Of a stretch of DNA of 64,000 nt, positions 48,642-58,785 are shown in pieces. The DNA is taken from the NCBI RefSeq assembly GCF_001894945.1, contig NZ_BCXE01000035.1:103136-167135 (forward strand). Direction: 5' to 3'. The notes under the pieces are model-generated. The model ran no database searches and had not been told where the DNA came from. It was given only the letters and a program-made list of their open reading frames with translations. This DNA comes from Rhodococcus ruber NBRC 15591 (GTDB lineage Bacteria; Actinomycetota; Actinomycetes; Mycobacteriales; Mycobacteriaceae). Positions within the stretch are counted from its first letter, which is position 1. The number at the start of each line of letters is the position of its first letter. A program made the position numbers and the translations under genes.

Positions 48642-48698
48642 GCGGTGCTCCGTTCCCGGTGACGACCCGATGCTCCGCGACTGTAGTGCGACCGGTCC

Positions 48699-50278
48699 TC
48701 AGCCGACGTCCCGGCGCCGGAACCCCGCGAACCCCACCGCGGCGAACAGGGCGGCCACGGCGGTGAGCACGGCGAGCCCGAGCCACTGCGGTGGTGCCGC
48801 CGTCACCACGGGCACGTGCCGGAACGGACTGATTCCCAGAATCCAGTTCCACAACCGGAACAGCGGGCCCAGGATCGTCAGCGCGAAGGCGGCGACCACA
48901 CCGAGCCAGCCGAGCATCCGCGCCCGGGGCCGGGCGCCGATCACCGCGACCGCGAACCCGACCAGCACCCACACCGCGGGAATCGTCACGAGCGCCTGGC
49001 GGATCAGATCCCCGGCCGCGATCCGTCCACCCCGCGCCGACGAGACGTACGCGAACAGCGTCGCCCCCACGAGCAGCGCCGCCGCGGGGGCGAGCAGCGC
49101 GATTCCCGCGTGCGACGCGAAGTACCGGGTCCGGGTCAGGGCCCCGGCCAGCACCGGTTCGACGCGCAGCGCCAGTTCCTCGGCGCGCAGCCGCATCATC
49201 ACCTGGACCCCGAACACGGCGGCGACGATGCCCATCAGCTGCAGCATCGTCACCACGAAACCGAAGACGAGCGAGCCGCGTCCGCTCCCGAGCAGCGAGC
49301 CGAGCGCCGGGTTGTCGGCGAAGACCTCCGTGAACGTGGTGGACATGAAACCGAACACCACCCCGAGCGCCACGAACACCGTCGTCCACGCGGCGAGCGC
49401 GCCGCGGTGCAGACGCAGCGCCAGGCCCCACACGTTCGTTCCCGCCCCGCCTTCTGCGGGCCCCGGCGACGGCGCGATCACACCGACCCCGAAATCGCGC
49501 CGGGCCTGCAGGACGAACGCGATCAACAGCAGTACCGCGGTCAGCACAAGGCAGGCCGCCAGGGGCCACCAGTCGTTTCCCGCCGCCGGGCGAACCTGCT
49601 GCACCCAGCCCAGCGGGGTCGTCCAGATCGCCCACCCGTCGGGGGCGACCACGTCGACGTAGGCGCGGACCAGCAGACAGGCTCCGAGCACCCCGATCGC
49701 CAGGGTGGTGGCGGTGGGCGCGTAGGACCCCAGCTGGGCGGTGACCGCGGCGAGCGCGCCGAACACCAGCCCGGACGCGGTGAACGTCGCGGCCAGCGTG
49801 ACCGAGTCGGCGACACCGCCGCCGACGAGGATCGTCGCGCCCGCACAGACGACACCGAGCGCGACGGAGGCCAGCGACGACCACGCGACGGCCGTCGCCA
49901 GCCGGGCCTGGCGGCCGACGACGCCCGAGGCGACGAGTTCGGCCTGACCCGAATCCTCGTGGGCGCGGCTGTTGCGGATGACGGCCAGGATCGCCATCAG
50001 GGCCGTGAAGAACGCGCCGAGCGCCCCGGCCCGCCACGCGTTGAATCCGTCCGCGTAGGTCAGGTCGCGCGCCGGGCCGAACACGACCCGCAGCGCCGGG
50101 TTCGCGCCGAGGGTGGCATCGAGGGTGCGGCGGCTCGCCGCGTCCGGGAACACCCAGCCGTAGGCGAGGACCGACGACACCGACAGCGCCGTGACGAGCA
50201 CGATCCACGGCGCGACGTTGCCGCGGTCCTGCTCGGCGGTGGCCCGCAGCAGCGGCCGCATCCCCGCCCACGAGGCCC

Positions 50279-50282
<4 letters not shown>
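48699..50282 (-). CDS. ABC exporter permease
   Basis: 527 residues with about twelve membrane segments in two related halves, as in fused exporter permeases of the antibiotic/polyketide type. The GTG start overlaps the stop of the ATPase gene (GTGA), so the two are coupled. Expected to form a complex with the ATPase directly upstream. Confidence 0.87.
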
Positions 50283-51196
<914 letters not shown>

Positions 51197-51206
51197 GGGA
51201 CGCACG

Positions 51207-52706
51207 CTACTCGTGGACGACGGTGTGGGCGGGCGGTTCGGGTGGCGGCGCCGCATCCGGGCCGACGACGACGAATTGCCCCATCATGCCGTCGTCCTCG
51301 TGCCGGAGCAGGTGGCAGTGGTACATGTACGGCGTCGCGGGATCGGGGTGACCGGTGAACCGCATCAGCAGCCGGACGGTGCGCCCCGGTGCGATGTAGA
51401 CGGTGTCCTTCGGGCCGGACAGGGCGGGGTGGCCGTCACCGAGAACGCGGAAGCTCGTCCCGTGGACGTGGAAGTTGTGGATCGTGCCGCTGCTGTTGCG
51501 GACCTCCCACACCTCCGTGGCGCCGGCGGCGACGGTCTGGTCGATCCGGGACATGTCCGTTTCGCGGCCGTCGATGGTGCCGGAGCCGGTGAGGTCCAGG
51601 TGCCGGGTGACGTCGGGGGGACCGGGATCCTCGTGGGTGACCGGTTCCCCCTGCACCTGCGCGCTGGGCGTGAGCGTGCGCGCGGCGCGCAGCTCGAGGA
51701 TGTCGAACTCGTCGTCACCGCCGGAGAACCTGGTCTGCCAGAAGTCCGCACCCAGGTCCGGCGGGGTACTGCGGAGCACGGTCGTCGCGCCCGCGGGCAG
51801 CGCGACGACAATCTCGGCGCGCTCGCCGGGGGAGAGCTGGATGCGGCGCATCGGTGCCGGATTCGTGAGCGGGCCGCCGTCGGTGCCGACGAGCAGGAAC
51901 GGCAGACCGGTGTCGAAGGAGAAGTTGTACACGCGAGCGTTGGAGGCGTTGAGCAACCGCAGCCGGATCCGCTCGGCGGTGACGTCGAGGTAGGGCCGCG
52001 GGGTGCCGTTGACGACGATCTCGTCGCCGAGGAGGCCGACGGCGGCGAACATCGCGCCGTCGGTGGCGAGTTGGTCACGGTCGAACCGCTTGTCCTGCAC
52101 CACGAGTGGGATGTCGTCGATCCCGTACCGGTCGGGCAGGGGTGGACCGCCGGCCGGGTCGTCGAGCAGGAACAGTCCGGCGATCCCGCGGTAGACGTGG
52201 TCGGCGGTGGTGCCGTGCGGGTGCGGGTGGTACCACAGCGTCGCGGCCGGCTGGTCGATCGTCCACTGCGGACTCCACGTCGCCCCCGGGGCGATCGGCT
52301 GGTGCGGGCCGCCGTCCACGGCGGCCGGCAGGTGCATGCCGTGCCAGTGCAGGGTGCTCGCCTCGTCGAGCTCGTTGGTGACGTTCACCCGGACCTGTTC
52401 GCCGCGGCCGGCACGCAGCGTCGGCCCGAGGTACGACCCGTTCACGCCCCAGGTCCGGGTGCCGGGACCGTGCCCGAGGTCCGTGGTGCCGCGCTGCATG
52501 GTCAGGTCGAACACGCGGACCCCGTCGGGTGCGATCGTGCTCGTCGCGAGCGGCGGGATGCGCAGCGCACGGTCGAAGGTGACCCGGCCGGTGGTGTCGA
52601 CCACCGCCGAGTTCCACGCGTGCGCGACGAGGCCGCCCGCGATCGCCGTGAGGACGACGATCACGGCGACGAGCGCGCCGGAGAGTTGCAGCAGGACCCG
52701 CTTCAC
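51207..52706 (-). CDS. Multicopper oxidase
   Basis: 499 residues. One N-terminal membrane helix (V-A-V-I-V-V-L-T-A-I-A-G-G-L-V-A) without a twin-arginine pair. Copper motifs complete: H-W-H-G-M-H, Y-H-P-H-P-H-G, H-N-F-H-V-H-G and H-C-H-L-L-R-H-E-D-D-G-M-M. The final His-Cys-His binds type 1/3 copper; the Met-rich end may tune it. Likely a laccase or copper/metal-oxidising enzyme outside the membrane. GTG start chosen before the helix. Confidence 0.9.
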   Translation of the reverse strand: MKRVLLQLSGALVAVIVVLTAIAGGLVAHAWNSAVVDTTGRVTFDRALRIPPLATSTIAPDGVRVFDLTMQRGTTDLGHGPGTRTWGVNGSYLGPTLRAGRGEQVRVNVTNELDEASTLHWHGMHLPAAVDGGPHQPIAPGATWSPQWTIDQPAATLWYHPHPHGTTADHVYRGIAGLFLLDDPAGGPPLPDRYGIDDIPLVVQDKRFDRDQLATDGAMFAAVGLLGDEIVVNGTPRPYLDVTAERIRLRLLNASNARVYNFSFDTGLPFLLVGTDGGPLTNPAPMRRIQLSPGERAEIVVALPAGATTVLRSTPPDLGADFWQTRFSGGDDEFDILELRAARTLTPSAQVQGEPVTHEDPGPPDVTRHLDLTGSGTIDGRETDMSRIDQTVAAGATEVWEVRNSSGTIHNFHVHGTSFRVLGDGHPALSGPKDTVYIAPGRTVRLLMRFTGHPDPATPYMYHCHLLRHEDDGMMGQFVVVGPDAAPPPEPPAHTVVHE

Positions 52707-52915
52707 GAGATCGATACTGCTGCGGCGGGCGGGGCGGCACATCCGGGCACACACCGGAAATCGGACTGGGGGACAACCCCGAAAGGACCGGTGTGCGCGG
52801 GTGCTCCCGGCGGACCGAACGGGGGGGTTCCTCTGACGAGCGGGTGGTTGCCGGGCCCGAGGCTCGGCCGGTGCCGCGGGAACCGCCTTCTCGTCGCGAA
52901 CCGGCAGGGGACCCG

Positions 52916-53623
52916 TCAGCGCGCAGAGCGGATCGCCGGGATCCGATCGTGCCGATCGGCCCGGACGATGCTGGGGAGCAACAGCTCCCACATCTGGTCG
53001 AGGCGGGCCTCGAGGTCCGCGCGGTCGGCGAGAACCATCGACAGCAGGTACACCCCCGCGACGGAGGAGACGAGGAACCGGGCGTGCGCGGCCGGGTCCA
53101 GTCGGGCGCTCAGTTCCTCTTCGTCCGACGCACGCCGGAACAGGGCTTCGAACACCGTGATCCAGCTTCGGTAGGCCTCGCGGTCGGCGCGTTCGTACTC
53201 GCCGGTCAGCCGCAGTCCGGCCTGGACGATCAGATCTTCGCTGAACAACCGTCCGAGCGCATGGGTGAGCGCGACCAGCTGCTCGAGGGCGGGGCCGTCG
53301 GCGTGCAGGACGGTGCCGATCGCGGCACGGGTGCGCTGTTGCTGTTCGCTGATCAACGCTTGCACCAGGGCGTCCTTGGTGGGGAAGTGGAAGGTCAGCG
53401 CTCCCTTGGTCACTTCGGCCGAGGCTGCGGCCTCGGCGAGGGCCGTGCCGTGCACGCCGTTGTCGGCGAACAACCGCGCGGCGGCGAGAAGGATCTGCTG
53501 TCGGGTCCGGATCGCGCGCTGCTGGGCCGGGCGCCCGACCGCGGGAGCCTCGGACGGCGGATTCGCAGCGGCCGGAGTGGCTGCCGGCTCGACGGTCGGT
53601 GCACCGACGCAGTCCCGGGTCAT
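52916..53623 (-). CDS. TetR-family regulator, gamma-butyrolactone-receptor-like
   Basis: 235 residues. After a Pro/Ala-rich 38-residue leader comes the DNA-binding domain R-A-I-R-T-R-Q-Q-I-L-L-A-A-A-R-L-F and V-T-K-G-A-L-T-F-H-F-P-T-K-D-A-L. The R-A-I-R-T-R-Q ... T-K-G-A-L-x-F-H-F pattern is typical of ScbR/ArpA-type butyrolactone receptors. ATG 53623 has GAGGAG upstream. No butyrolactone synthase is visible nearby. It may control the operon downstream and the divergent gene. Confidence 0.82.
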   Translation of the reverse strand: MTRDCVGAPTVEPAATPAAANPPSEAPAVGRPAQQRAIRTRQQILLAAARLFADNGVHGTALAEAAASAEVTKGALTFHFPTKDALVQALISEQQQRTRAAIGTVLHADGPALEQLVALTHALGRLFSEDLIVQAGLRLTGEYERADREAYRSWITVFEALFRRASDEEELSARLDPAAHARFLVSSVAGVYLLSMVLADRADLEARLDQMWELLLPSIVRADRHDRIPAIRSAR

Positions 53624-53676
53624 CTCCACTCCTCGCATTGTCGGCCGCCCTGCGTGACCGGGTGCGGACCGGGGGT

Positions 53677-53717
53677 GGTCCGTTCGGGCCGGCCCCCCGA
53701 GCCTGCCCGAACGGACC
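53677..53717. promoter_or_regulatory. 12-bp inverted repeat upstream of the TetR gene
   Basis: GGTCCGTTCGGG and its exact complement CCCGAACGGACC are separated by 17 bases. It lies 54 bp upstream of the TetR start. It could be an operator or a hairpin in the 5' leader. Confidence 0.5.
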
Positions 53718-53817
53718 CTCACCCCTCCGCTCCCTGCGGTGCCACCAGAGGCCCGTCCGTGCCGCGGCACAAGGCACGTCCCGGAGGTCTGTCTCTGGAA
53801 GCGCTCCCAGCATACCA

Positions 53818-53845
53818 CCGAAAAACCAGTCGTCCGGTTTTGGCG
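53818..53845. promoter_or_regulatory. Butyrolactone-receptor-type operator candidate
   Basis: AAAACC-N8-GGTTTT (53822-53841) sits in the 374-bp gap between the TetR gene and the divergent ECF41 operon. AAACC/GGTTT half-sites about this far apart resemble the autoregulatory elements bound by ScbR/ArpA-type repressors, so it is a plausible site for the adjacent regulator. Confidence 0.5.
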
Positions 53846-53934
53846 GCACCCACGCCGGCGGAGTGCTCGACGGCTGTCCCCTGCCGGGAGCCGTCCTCGG
53901 CAGCGATTTCCGGCCCGGTGAATTCCGGCTCGAA

Positions 53935-53961
53935 TGTCACATTCGATTCGTGGCCGGTGTC
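53935..53961 (+). promoter_or_regulatory. ECF41-type promoter
   Basis: TGTCACA at 53935, a 16-base spacer, then TGTC at 53958. The reported ECF41 promoter is TGTCACA with CGTC at -10, so this is one base off. It is 37 bp upstream of the operon that encodes an ECF41 factor, pointing to autoregulation. The -35 is also inside the small palindrome CGAATGT-C-ACATTCG. Confidence 0.72.
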
Positions 53962-53997
53962 TCCATGCCGAGAGAGCAAGCAACCGAAGGAGGAATC

Positions 53998-54576
53998 ATG
54001 ACCAGCAGCACCAGGATCCCGAAGGCGGAGCTGACCGGCATCTACGGCGCGCTCGTCGAGCGGATGTCCCGGAAGATGCTCGGGGACGTGCCCGAGGGGG
54101 TGGGGGTGATGTGGCACAACCGGAAGGTGCTGAACTTCGGCTTCGGGGTCGGTCGCCGGATCCAGAAGTGGGACCGGTGTGACGAGAACCTGAAGTCGTT
54201 CGCCCATATGGCGGTGGCCAGCCTGGTCGGGTGCAGTTTCTGCCTGGATCTCGGCTACTTCCATGCCCACAACAAGGGGTTGGACGTGGCGAAGGCGCGT
54301 GAGGTGCCACGGTGGCGTGAGTCGGATGTCTTCACGCCGCTGGAGCGCGACGTCATGGAGTACGCCGAGGCGATGACGCAGACGCCGCCGACGGTCACCG
54401 ACGAATTGTCGGCCCGGCTGCTGGAGGCACTCGGCCCGGCCGCGATGGTGGAGCTGACCGCTTACATCGCGCTGACGAACTTCATGACCCGCTCCAACAC
54501 CGCGTTCGGCATCGAGTCGCAGGGGTTGTCCGCCGCCTGCAATCTCGAGCCGCTCGCCGTAGCGTCGAAGTCGTGA
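53998..54576 (+). CDS. Carboxymuconolactone decarboxylase/AhpD-like protein
   Basis: 192 residues, helical, with C-S-F-C-L-D-L-G-Y-F-H, the CxxC-x-H centre of AhpD-type peroxidase/reductase members. Very strong ribosome site AAGGAGGAATC. Its stop overlaps the ECF sigma gene start. CMD-family partners are one of the standard neighbours of ECF41 factors, so it is probably the target of that sigma factor. Confidence 0.88.
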   Translation: MTSSTRIPKAELTGIYGALVERMSRKMLGDVPEGVGVMWHNRKVLNFGFGVGRRIQKWDRCDENLKSFAHMAVASLVGCSFCLDLGYFHAHNKGLDVAKAREVPRWRESDVFTPLERDVMEYAEAMTQTPPTVTDELSARLLEALGPAAMVELTAYIALTNFMTRSNTAFGIESQGLSAACNLEPLAVASKS

Positions 54577-55436
54577 CCGACGACCCGTTCGTCGCCCACC
54601 GCAACCTGCTCTTCACCGTCGCCTACGAGATGCTCGGCTCTGCCGCCGACGCCGAGGACGTCGTCCAGGAGACGTGGCTGCGGTGGGCGGACGTGGACCG
54701 GACGCAGGTGTGGGACGCGCGGGCCTATCTGGTGCGGATCGTCACCCGGCTGGCGCTCAACCGGCTGCGGGCATTGGCGCGGCAACGCGAGGAGTACGTC
54801 GGGGAATGGCTGCCCGAGCCGCTGCTCACGACTCCCGACGTGGCCGAGGACGCCGAACTCGCCGAGAGCGTCTCGATCGCGATGCTCACCGTGCTGGAGA
54901 CCCTCGGTCCGGTCGAGCGGGCAGTGTTCGTCCTGCGTGAGGTGTTCGATACGCCCTACGACGAGATTGCCGAGGCGGTGGGCAAGACCCCGGCCGCGGT
55001 CCGGCAGATCGCCCACCGTGCCCGCCGGCACGTCGCGGCGCGGCGACCGCGGATGCGGGTGGAGCCGGCCGAGCAGCTGGCGGTGGTCGAGAAGTTCATG
55101 ACGGCCCTCGCGACGGGCGATGTGCAGGGCCTGATGGAGGTGCTCGCCCCGGACGTGGTGGCGATCGCCGACGGCGGCGGGGTGGTGCCGGCGGCCCGGA
55201 AGCCGATCGCCGGAGCCGAGAAGCTGGCGGCGCTGCTGATCCGCCTCGCCCAGGCCCCGGGCTTCGTGGCGGCCGGTGCCTGGCTCAATGGGATGCCGGG
55301 CGCACGTTTCGAGGTGGAGGGCGCAGCCGCTGCGGTGAGTCTGGTGGTCGAGGACGGCCGGATCACCCGCCTCTACGCGGTCAACAACCCCCACAAGCTG
55401 GGGCGGCTGGGAACGTCGGCGGAACTGCGGCGGTGA
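54573..55436 (+). CDS. sigJ: ECF41-family sigma factor with SnoaL-like C-terminus (SigJ-like)
   Basis: 287 residues. Region 2 has F-T-V-A-Y-E-M-L-G-S-A-A-D-A-E-D-V-V-Q-E-T-W; region 4 has L-G-P-V-E-R-A-V-F-V-L-R-E-V-F and Y-D-E-I-A-E-A-V-G-K-T. The linker W-L-P-E-P-L, then D-G-G-G and C-terminal N-P-H-K-L, define ECF41, where the SnoaL-like domain itself regulates activity and no anti-sigma factor is needed. The GTG overlaps the CMD gene stop. Confidence 0.9.
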   Translation: MTDDPFVAHRNLLFTVAYEMLGSAADAEDVVQETWLRWADVDRTQVWDARAYLVRIVTRLALNRLRALARQREEYVGEWLPEPLLTTPDVAEDAELAESVSIAMLTVLETLGPVERAVFVLREVFDTPYDEIAEAVGKTPAAVRQIAHRARRHVAARRPRMRVEPAEQLAVVEKFMTALATGDVQGLMEVLAPDVVAIADGGGVVPAARKPIAGAEKLAALLIRLAQAPGFVAAGAWLNGMPGARFEVEGAAAAVSLVVEDGRITRLYAVNNPHKLGRLGTSAELRR

Positions 55437-55462
55437 CCGTCCCGCCCGGCGGGCCGCGCAAT

Positions 55463-55478
55463 TCGAACATATGTACGA
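55463..55478. promoter_or_regulatory. LexA (SOS) box upstream of dnaE2
   Basis: TCGAACATATGTACGA matches TCGAAC-N4-GTTCGA with one base changed. It lies 36 bp upstream of the chosen dnaE2 start and within 45 bp of the sigJ stop, so dnaE2 has its own damage-inducible promoter despite abutting the sigma gene. Confidence 0.87.
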
Positions 55479-55513
55479 TGAGCGAGGACGGTCGAGCCGA
55501 AGGCGGTGCGGGG

Positions 55514-58500
55514 ATGGGCTGGGGGAGTGGGCCGCCGACCTGGTCGGAGCTCGAACGCGTGTTGTCGGGCCGGCCCCGGCGCGACGTGGAATTCCCCGGT
55601 GACGGCAGCGACAGTCCCGCCTGGTCGCGCACCCGCGGAGAGTACGAACCGCGCGTCCGGCCGCCCGACGGGCCCGTCGTGCCCTACGCCGAACTGCACG
55701 CCCACTCGGCGTTCAGCTTCCTCGACGGTGCTTCCGGTCCCGAGGAACTCGTGGAGGAGGCGGTGCGTCTCGGCCTCGAAGCCGTTGCGCTCACCGACCA
55801 CGACGGTCTCTACGGCGTCGTGCGCTTCGCCGAAGCTGCCCGCGAACTGGGGATGCGCACCGTGTTCGGCGCCGAACTCTCCCTCGCCGCCGGAGCGCCG
55901 GACGAGACGCACCTCCTGGTCCTCGCGCGCGGGCAGGAGGGGTATCGGCGGTTGTCCCGCGAGATCGCCGCCGCGCATCTGACCGGTGGGGAGAAGGGCC
56001 GGCCGCGCTACGACTACGACGCGCTCACCGATGCGGCCGGCGGGCACTGGCAGATCCTCACCGGCTGCCGCCGCGGGCACGTCCGCCGAGCCCTCGAGGT
56101 CGGGGGCCCCGAGGCGGCCGAGACGGCCCTGTGCGACCTCGTCGAGCGCTTCGGCGCCGACCGGGTCACGGTCGAGCTCACGCACCACGGCCTCCCCGAG
56201 GACGGCGAACGCAACGCGTTGCTCGCGGAACTCGCCGATCGCCGAGGTCTTTCGTGCATCGCCAGCACCGCGGCCCATTACGCCACGCCGGACCGCCGGC
56301 GACTGGCGACAGCGCTGGCCGCCATCCACGACCGGCAGAGTCTCGACGAAGCCGCGGGCCGGCTCCTCCCGACCGGGGGCGCCCACCTGCGTTCCGGCGC
56401 GGAGATGGCGCACCTGTTCGCCGCCCACCCCGGTGCGGTCCGCCGGGCCGCCGAACTCGCCCGGGACTGTGCGTTCGACCTGCGGCTCATCGCCCCGAAC
56501 CTGCCCCCGTTCGACGTACCCGAGGGGCACACCGAACTCAGCCGGCTGCGCGAACTCGCCCTGCACGGGGCGCGGCACCGTTACGGCACCCCCGAGGACG
56601 ATCCGGCGGCCTACCGGCAGATCGAGCACGAACTCGATGTCATCGGCCGGCTGAACTTTCCCGGCTACTTCCTCGTGGTGCACGACATCGTCACCTTCTG
56701 CAAGGACAACGACATCCTCTGCCAGGGGCGAGGTTCGGCCGCCAACTCCGCCGTCTGTTACGCCATCGGCATCACCAACGTCGACCCGGTCCGCAACGAG
56801 CTGCTCTTCGAACGCTTTCTGTCCCCGGAACGCGACGGACCCCCCGACATCGACATCGACATCGAGTCCGACCGGCGGGAGGAGGCCATCCAGCACGTCT
56901 ACGCCAAGTACGGGCGGACCCACGCCGCTCAGGTCGCCAACGTCGTCACCTACCGCGGCAAGTCCGCCGTCCGCGACATGGCGCGGGCCCTCGGCTACGC
57001 GCAGGGCCAGCAGGACGCCTGGAGTCGCCAGGTCACCAGGTGGCACGGCGTGGAACAGGAGCCCGACACCGACATCCCCCCGTCCGTCCTCGCACTCGCC
57101 GCACAGGTCGAAGGACTGCCGCGCCACCTCGGCATCCATTCCGGCGGGATGGTGATCTGCGACCGTCCCGTCGCCGACGTGTGCCCGGTCGAATGGGCCC
57201 GGATGGCGGGCCGCACCGTGCTGCAGTGGGACAAGGACGACTGTGCCGCCGCGGGACTGGTGAAGTTCGACCTGCTCGGACTGGGCATGCTGTCCGCGCT
57301 GCACTACATGATCGACCTCGTCGCCGAGCACGAAGGAGTCACGGTGGATCTCGCTCGTCTCGATCTCGCGGAGGAAGGGGTGTACGAGATGCTGCGCCGC
57401 GCCGACGCCGTCGGGGTGTTCCAGGTCGAGTCCCGCGCGCAGATGGCCACCCTCCCGCGCTTGAAGCCACGCGTCTTCTACGACCTGGTGGTCGAGGTGG
57501 CGCTCATCCGGCCGGGTCCCATCCAGGGCGGGTCCGTGCACCCGTACATCCGGCGCCGCAACGGGCTCGAACCCGTCACCTACGACCATCCCTGCCTCGA
57601 GAAGGCCCTGAAACGCACCCTCGGGGTGCCGCTGTTCCAGGAGCAGCTGATGCAGATGGCTGTCGACGCCGCCGGGTTCACGGCGGCCGAGGCCGACCGG
57701 CTGCGCCGGGCGATGGGGGCCAAGCGTTCGACCGCGAAGATGGAACGGCTGCGCGGCCGGCTCTACGACGGCATGCGCGAGCGGCACGGCATCACCGGCG
57801 ACGTTGCCGACCGCATCTACGAAAAGCTCTATGCCTTCGCGAATTTCGGTTTCCCCGAGAGTCATTCGCAGAGCTTCGCGGCCCTGGTGTTCTATTCGGC
57901 GTGGTTCAAGCTGCATCATCCGGCGGCATTCTGTGCGGGCCTGCTGCGCGCGCAGCCGATGGGGTTCTACTCCCCGCAGTCCCTCGTCGCCGACGCCCGC
58001 CGTCACGGTGTCGTGGTCCACGGACCGGATGTGAACGTGAGCCTCGCCCAGGCCACCACCGAGAACCGCGGCCGGGACGTGCGTCTCGGCCTCGGCGCGG
58101 TCCGCCACCTCGGTGACGCGCTCGCCGAACGGATCGTCGCCGAGCGCACGGCGCACGGCCCCTACGCGTCGTTCCCGGAACTGTCCCGGCGGGTCGAGCT
58201 GAGCACCGTCCAGGCCGAGGCCCTCGCCACGGCGGGAGCCCTCGGGGGCCTCGGTATCACCCGCCGGGAGGCGCTGTGGTCGGCGAGCGCGGCTGCGGCG
58301 CAACGGCCGGACCGGTTGCCCGGCGTCGGCGCGTCGACGCAGGCCCCCGCACTGCCCGGCATGAGCGATGTCGAGCTGGCCGCCGCGGACGTGTGGGCGA
58401 CGGGGATCTCCCCGGACAGCTATCCCACCCAGTTCCTGCGCCCGCAGCTCGACGCGCTCGGCGTCGTGCCGGCGGCGCAGCTGCTGCAGGTCGCCGACGG

Positions 58501-58774
58501 GGCGCGGGTGCTCGTGGGGGGCGCGGTCACGCACCGGCAGCGACCCGCGACCGCCGAGGGCGTGACCTTCCTCAACCTCGAGGACGAGACCGGGATGGTG
58601 AACGTGGTGTGTTCCGTGGGGCTGTGGGCGCGGTACCGCACGCTCGCGCACACCGCACCGGCGCTGCTGGTACGCGGACGGGTGCAGAACGCGGAGGGAG
58701 CGGTGACGGTGGTCGCGGACCGGTTGCAGCGCATGGATCTGCGCATCACCGGAAAGTCCCGCGACTTCCGTTAG
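55514..58774 (+). CDS. dnaE2: Error-prone DNA polymerase DnaE2
   Basis: 1086 residues. N-terminal PHP domain (Y-A-E-L-H-A-H-S-A-F-S-F-L-D-G-A-S); polymerase palm with P-P-D-I-D-I-D-I-E and Q-G-R-G-S-A-A-N-S; helix-hairpin-helix region; C-terminal OB fold (F-L-N-L-E-D-E-T-G-M-V-N-V). The start M-G-W-G-S-G-P-P-T-W matches M. tuberculosis DnaE2; upstream in-frame starts overlap the LexA box. It is the catalytic part of the ImuA'-ImuB-DnaE2 mutasome responsible for SOS mutagenesis. Confidence 0.96.
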   Translation: MGWGSGPPTWSELERVLSGRPRRDVEFPGDGSDSPAWSRTRGEYEPRVRPPDGPVVPYAELHAHSAFSFLDGASGPEELVEEAVRLGLEAVALTDHDGLYGVVRFAEAARELGMRTVFGAELSLAAGAPDETHLLVLARGQEGYRRLSREIAAAHLTGGEKGRPRYDYDALTDAAGGHWQILTGCRRGHVRRALEVGGPEAAETALCDLVERFGADRVTVELTHHGLPEDGERNALLAELADRRGLSCIASTAAHYATPDRRRLATALAAIHDRQSLDEAAGRLLPTGGAHLRSGAEMAHLFAAHPGAVRRAAELARDCAFDLRLIAPNLPPFDVPEGHTELSRLRELALHGARHRYGTPEDDPAAYRQIEHELDVIGRLNFPGYFLVVHDIVTFCKDNDILCQGRGSAANSAVCYAIGITNVDPVRNELLFERFLSPERDGPPDIDIDIESDRREEAIQHVYAKYGRTHAAQVANVVTYRGKSAVRDMARALGYAQGQQDAWSRQVTRWHGVEQEPDTDIPPSVLALAAQVEGLPRHLGIHSGGMVICDRPVADVCPVEWARMAGRTVLQWDKDDCAAAGLVKFDLLGLGMLSALHYMIDLVAEHEGVTVDLARLDLAEEGVYEMLRRADAVGVFQVESRAQMATLPRLKPRVFYDLVVEVALIRPGPIQGGSVHPYIRRRNGLEPVTYDHPCLEKALKRTLGVPLFQEQLMQMAVDAAGFTAAEADRLRRAMGAKRSTAKMERLRGRLYDGMRERHGITGDVADRIYEKLYAFANFGFPESHSQSFAALVFYSAWFKLHHPAAFCAGLLRAQPMGFYSPQSLVADARRHGVVVHGPDVNVSLAQATTENRGRDVRLGLGAVRHLGDALAERIVAERTAHGPYASFPELSRRVELSTVQAEALATAGALGGLGITRREALWSASAAAAQRPDRLPGVGASTQAPALPGMSDVELAAADVWATGISPDSYPTQFLRPQLDALGVVPAAQLLQVADGARVLVGGAVTHRQRPATAEGVTFLNLEDETGMVNVVCSVGLWARYRTLAHTAPALLVRGRVQNAEGAVTVVADRLQRMDLRITGKSRDFR

Positions 58775-58785
58775 CATCCTGCGGC

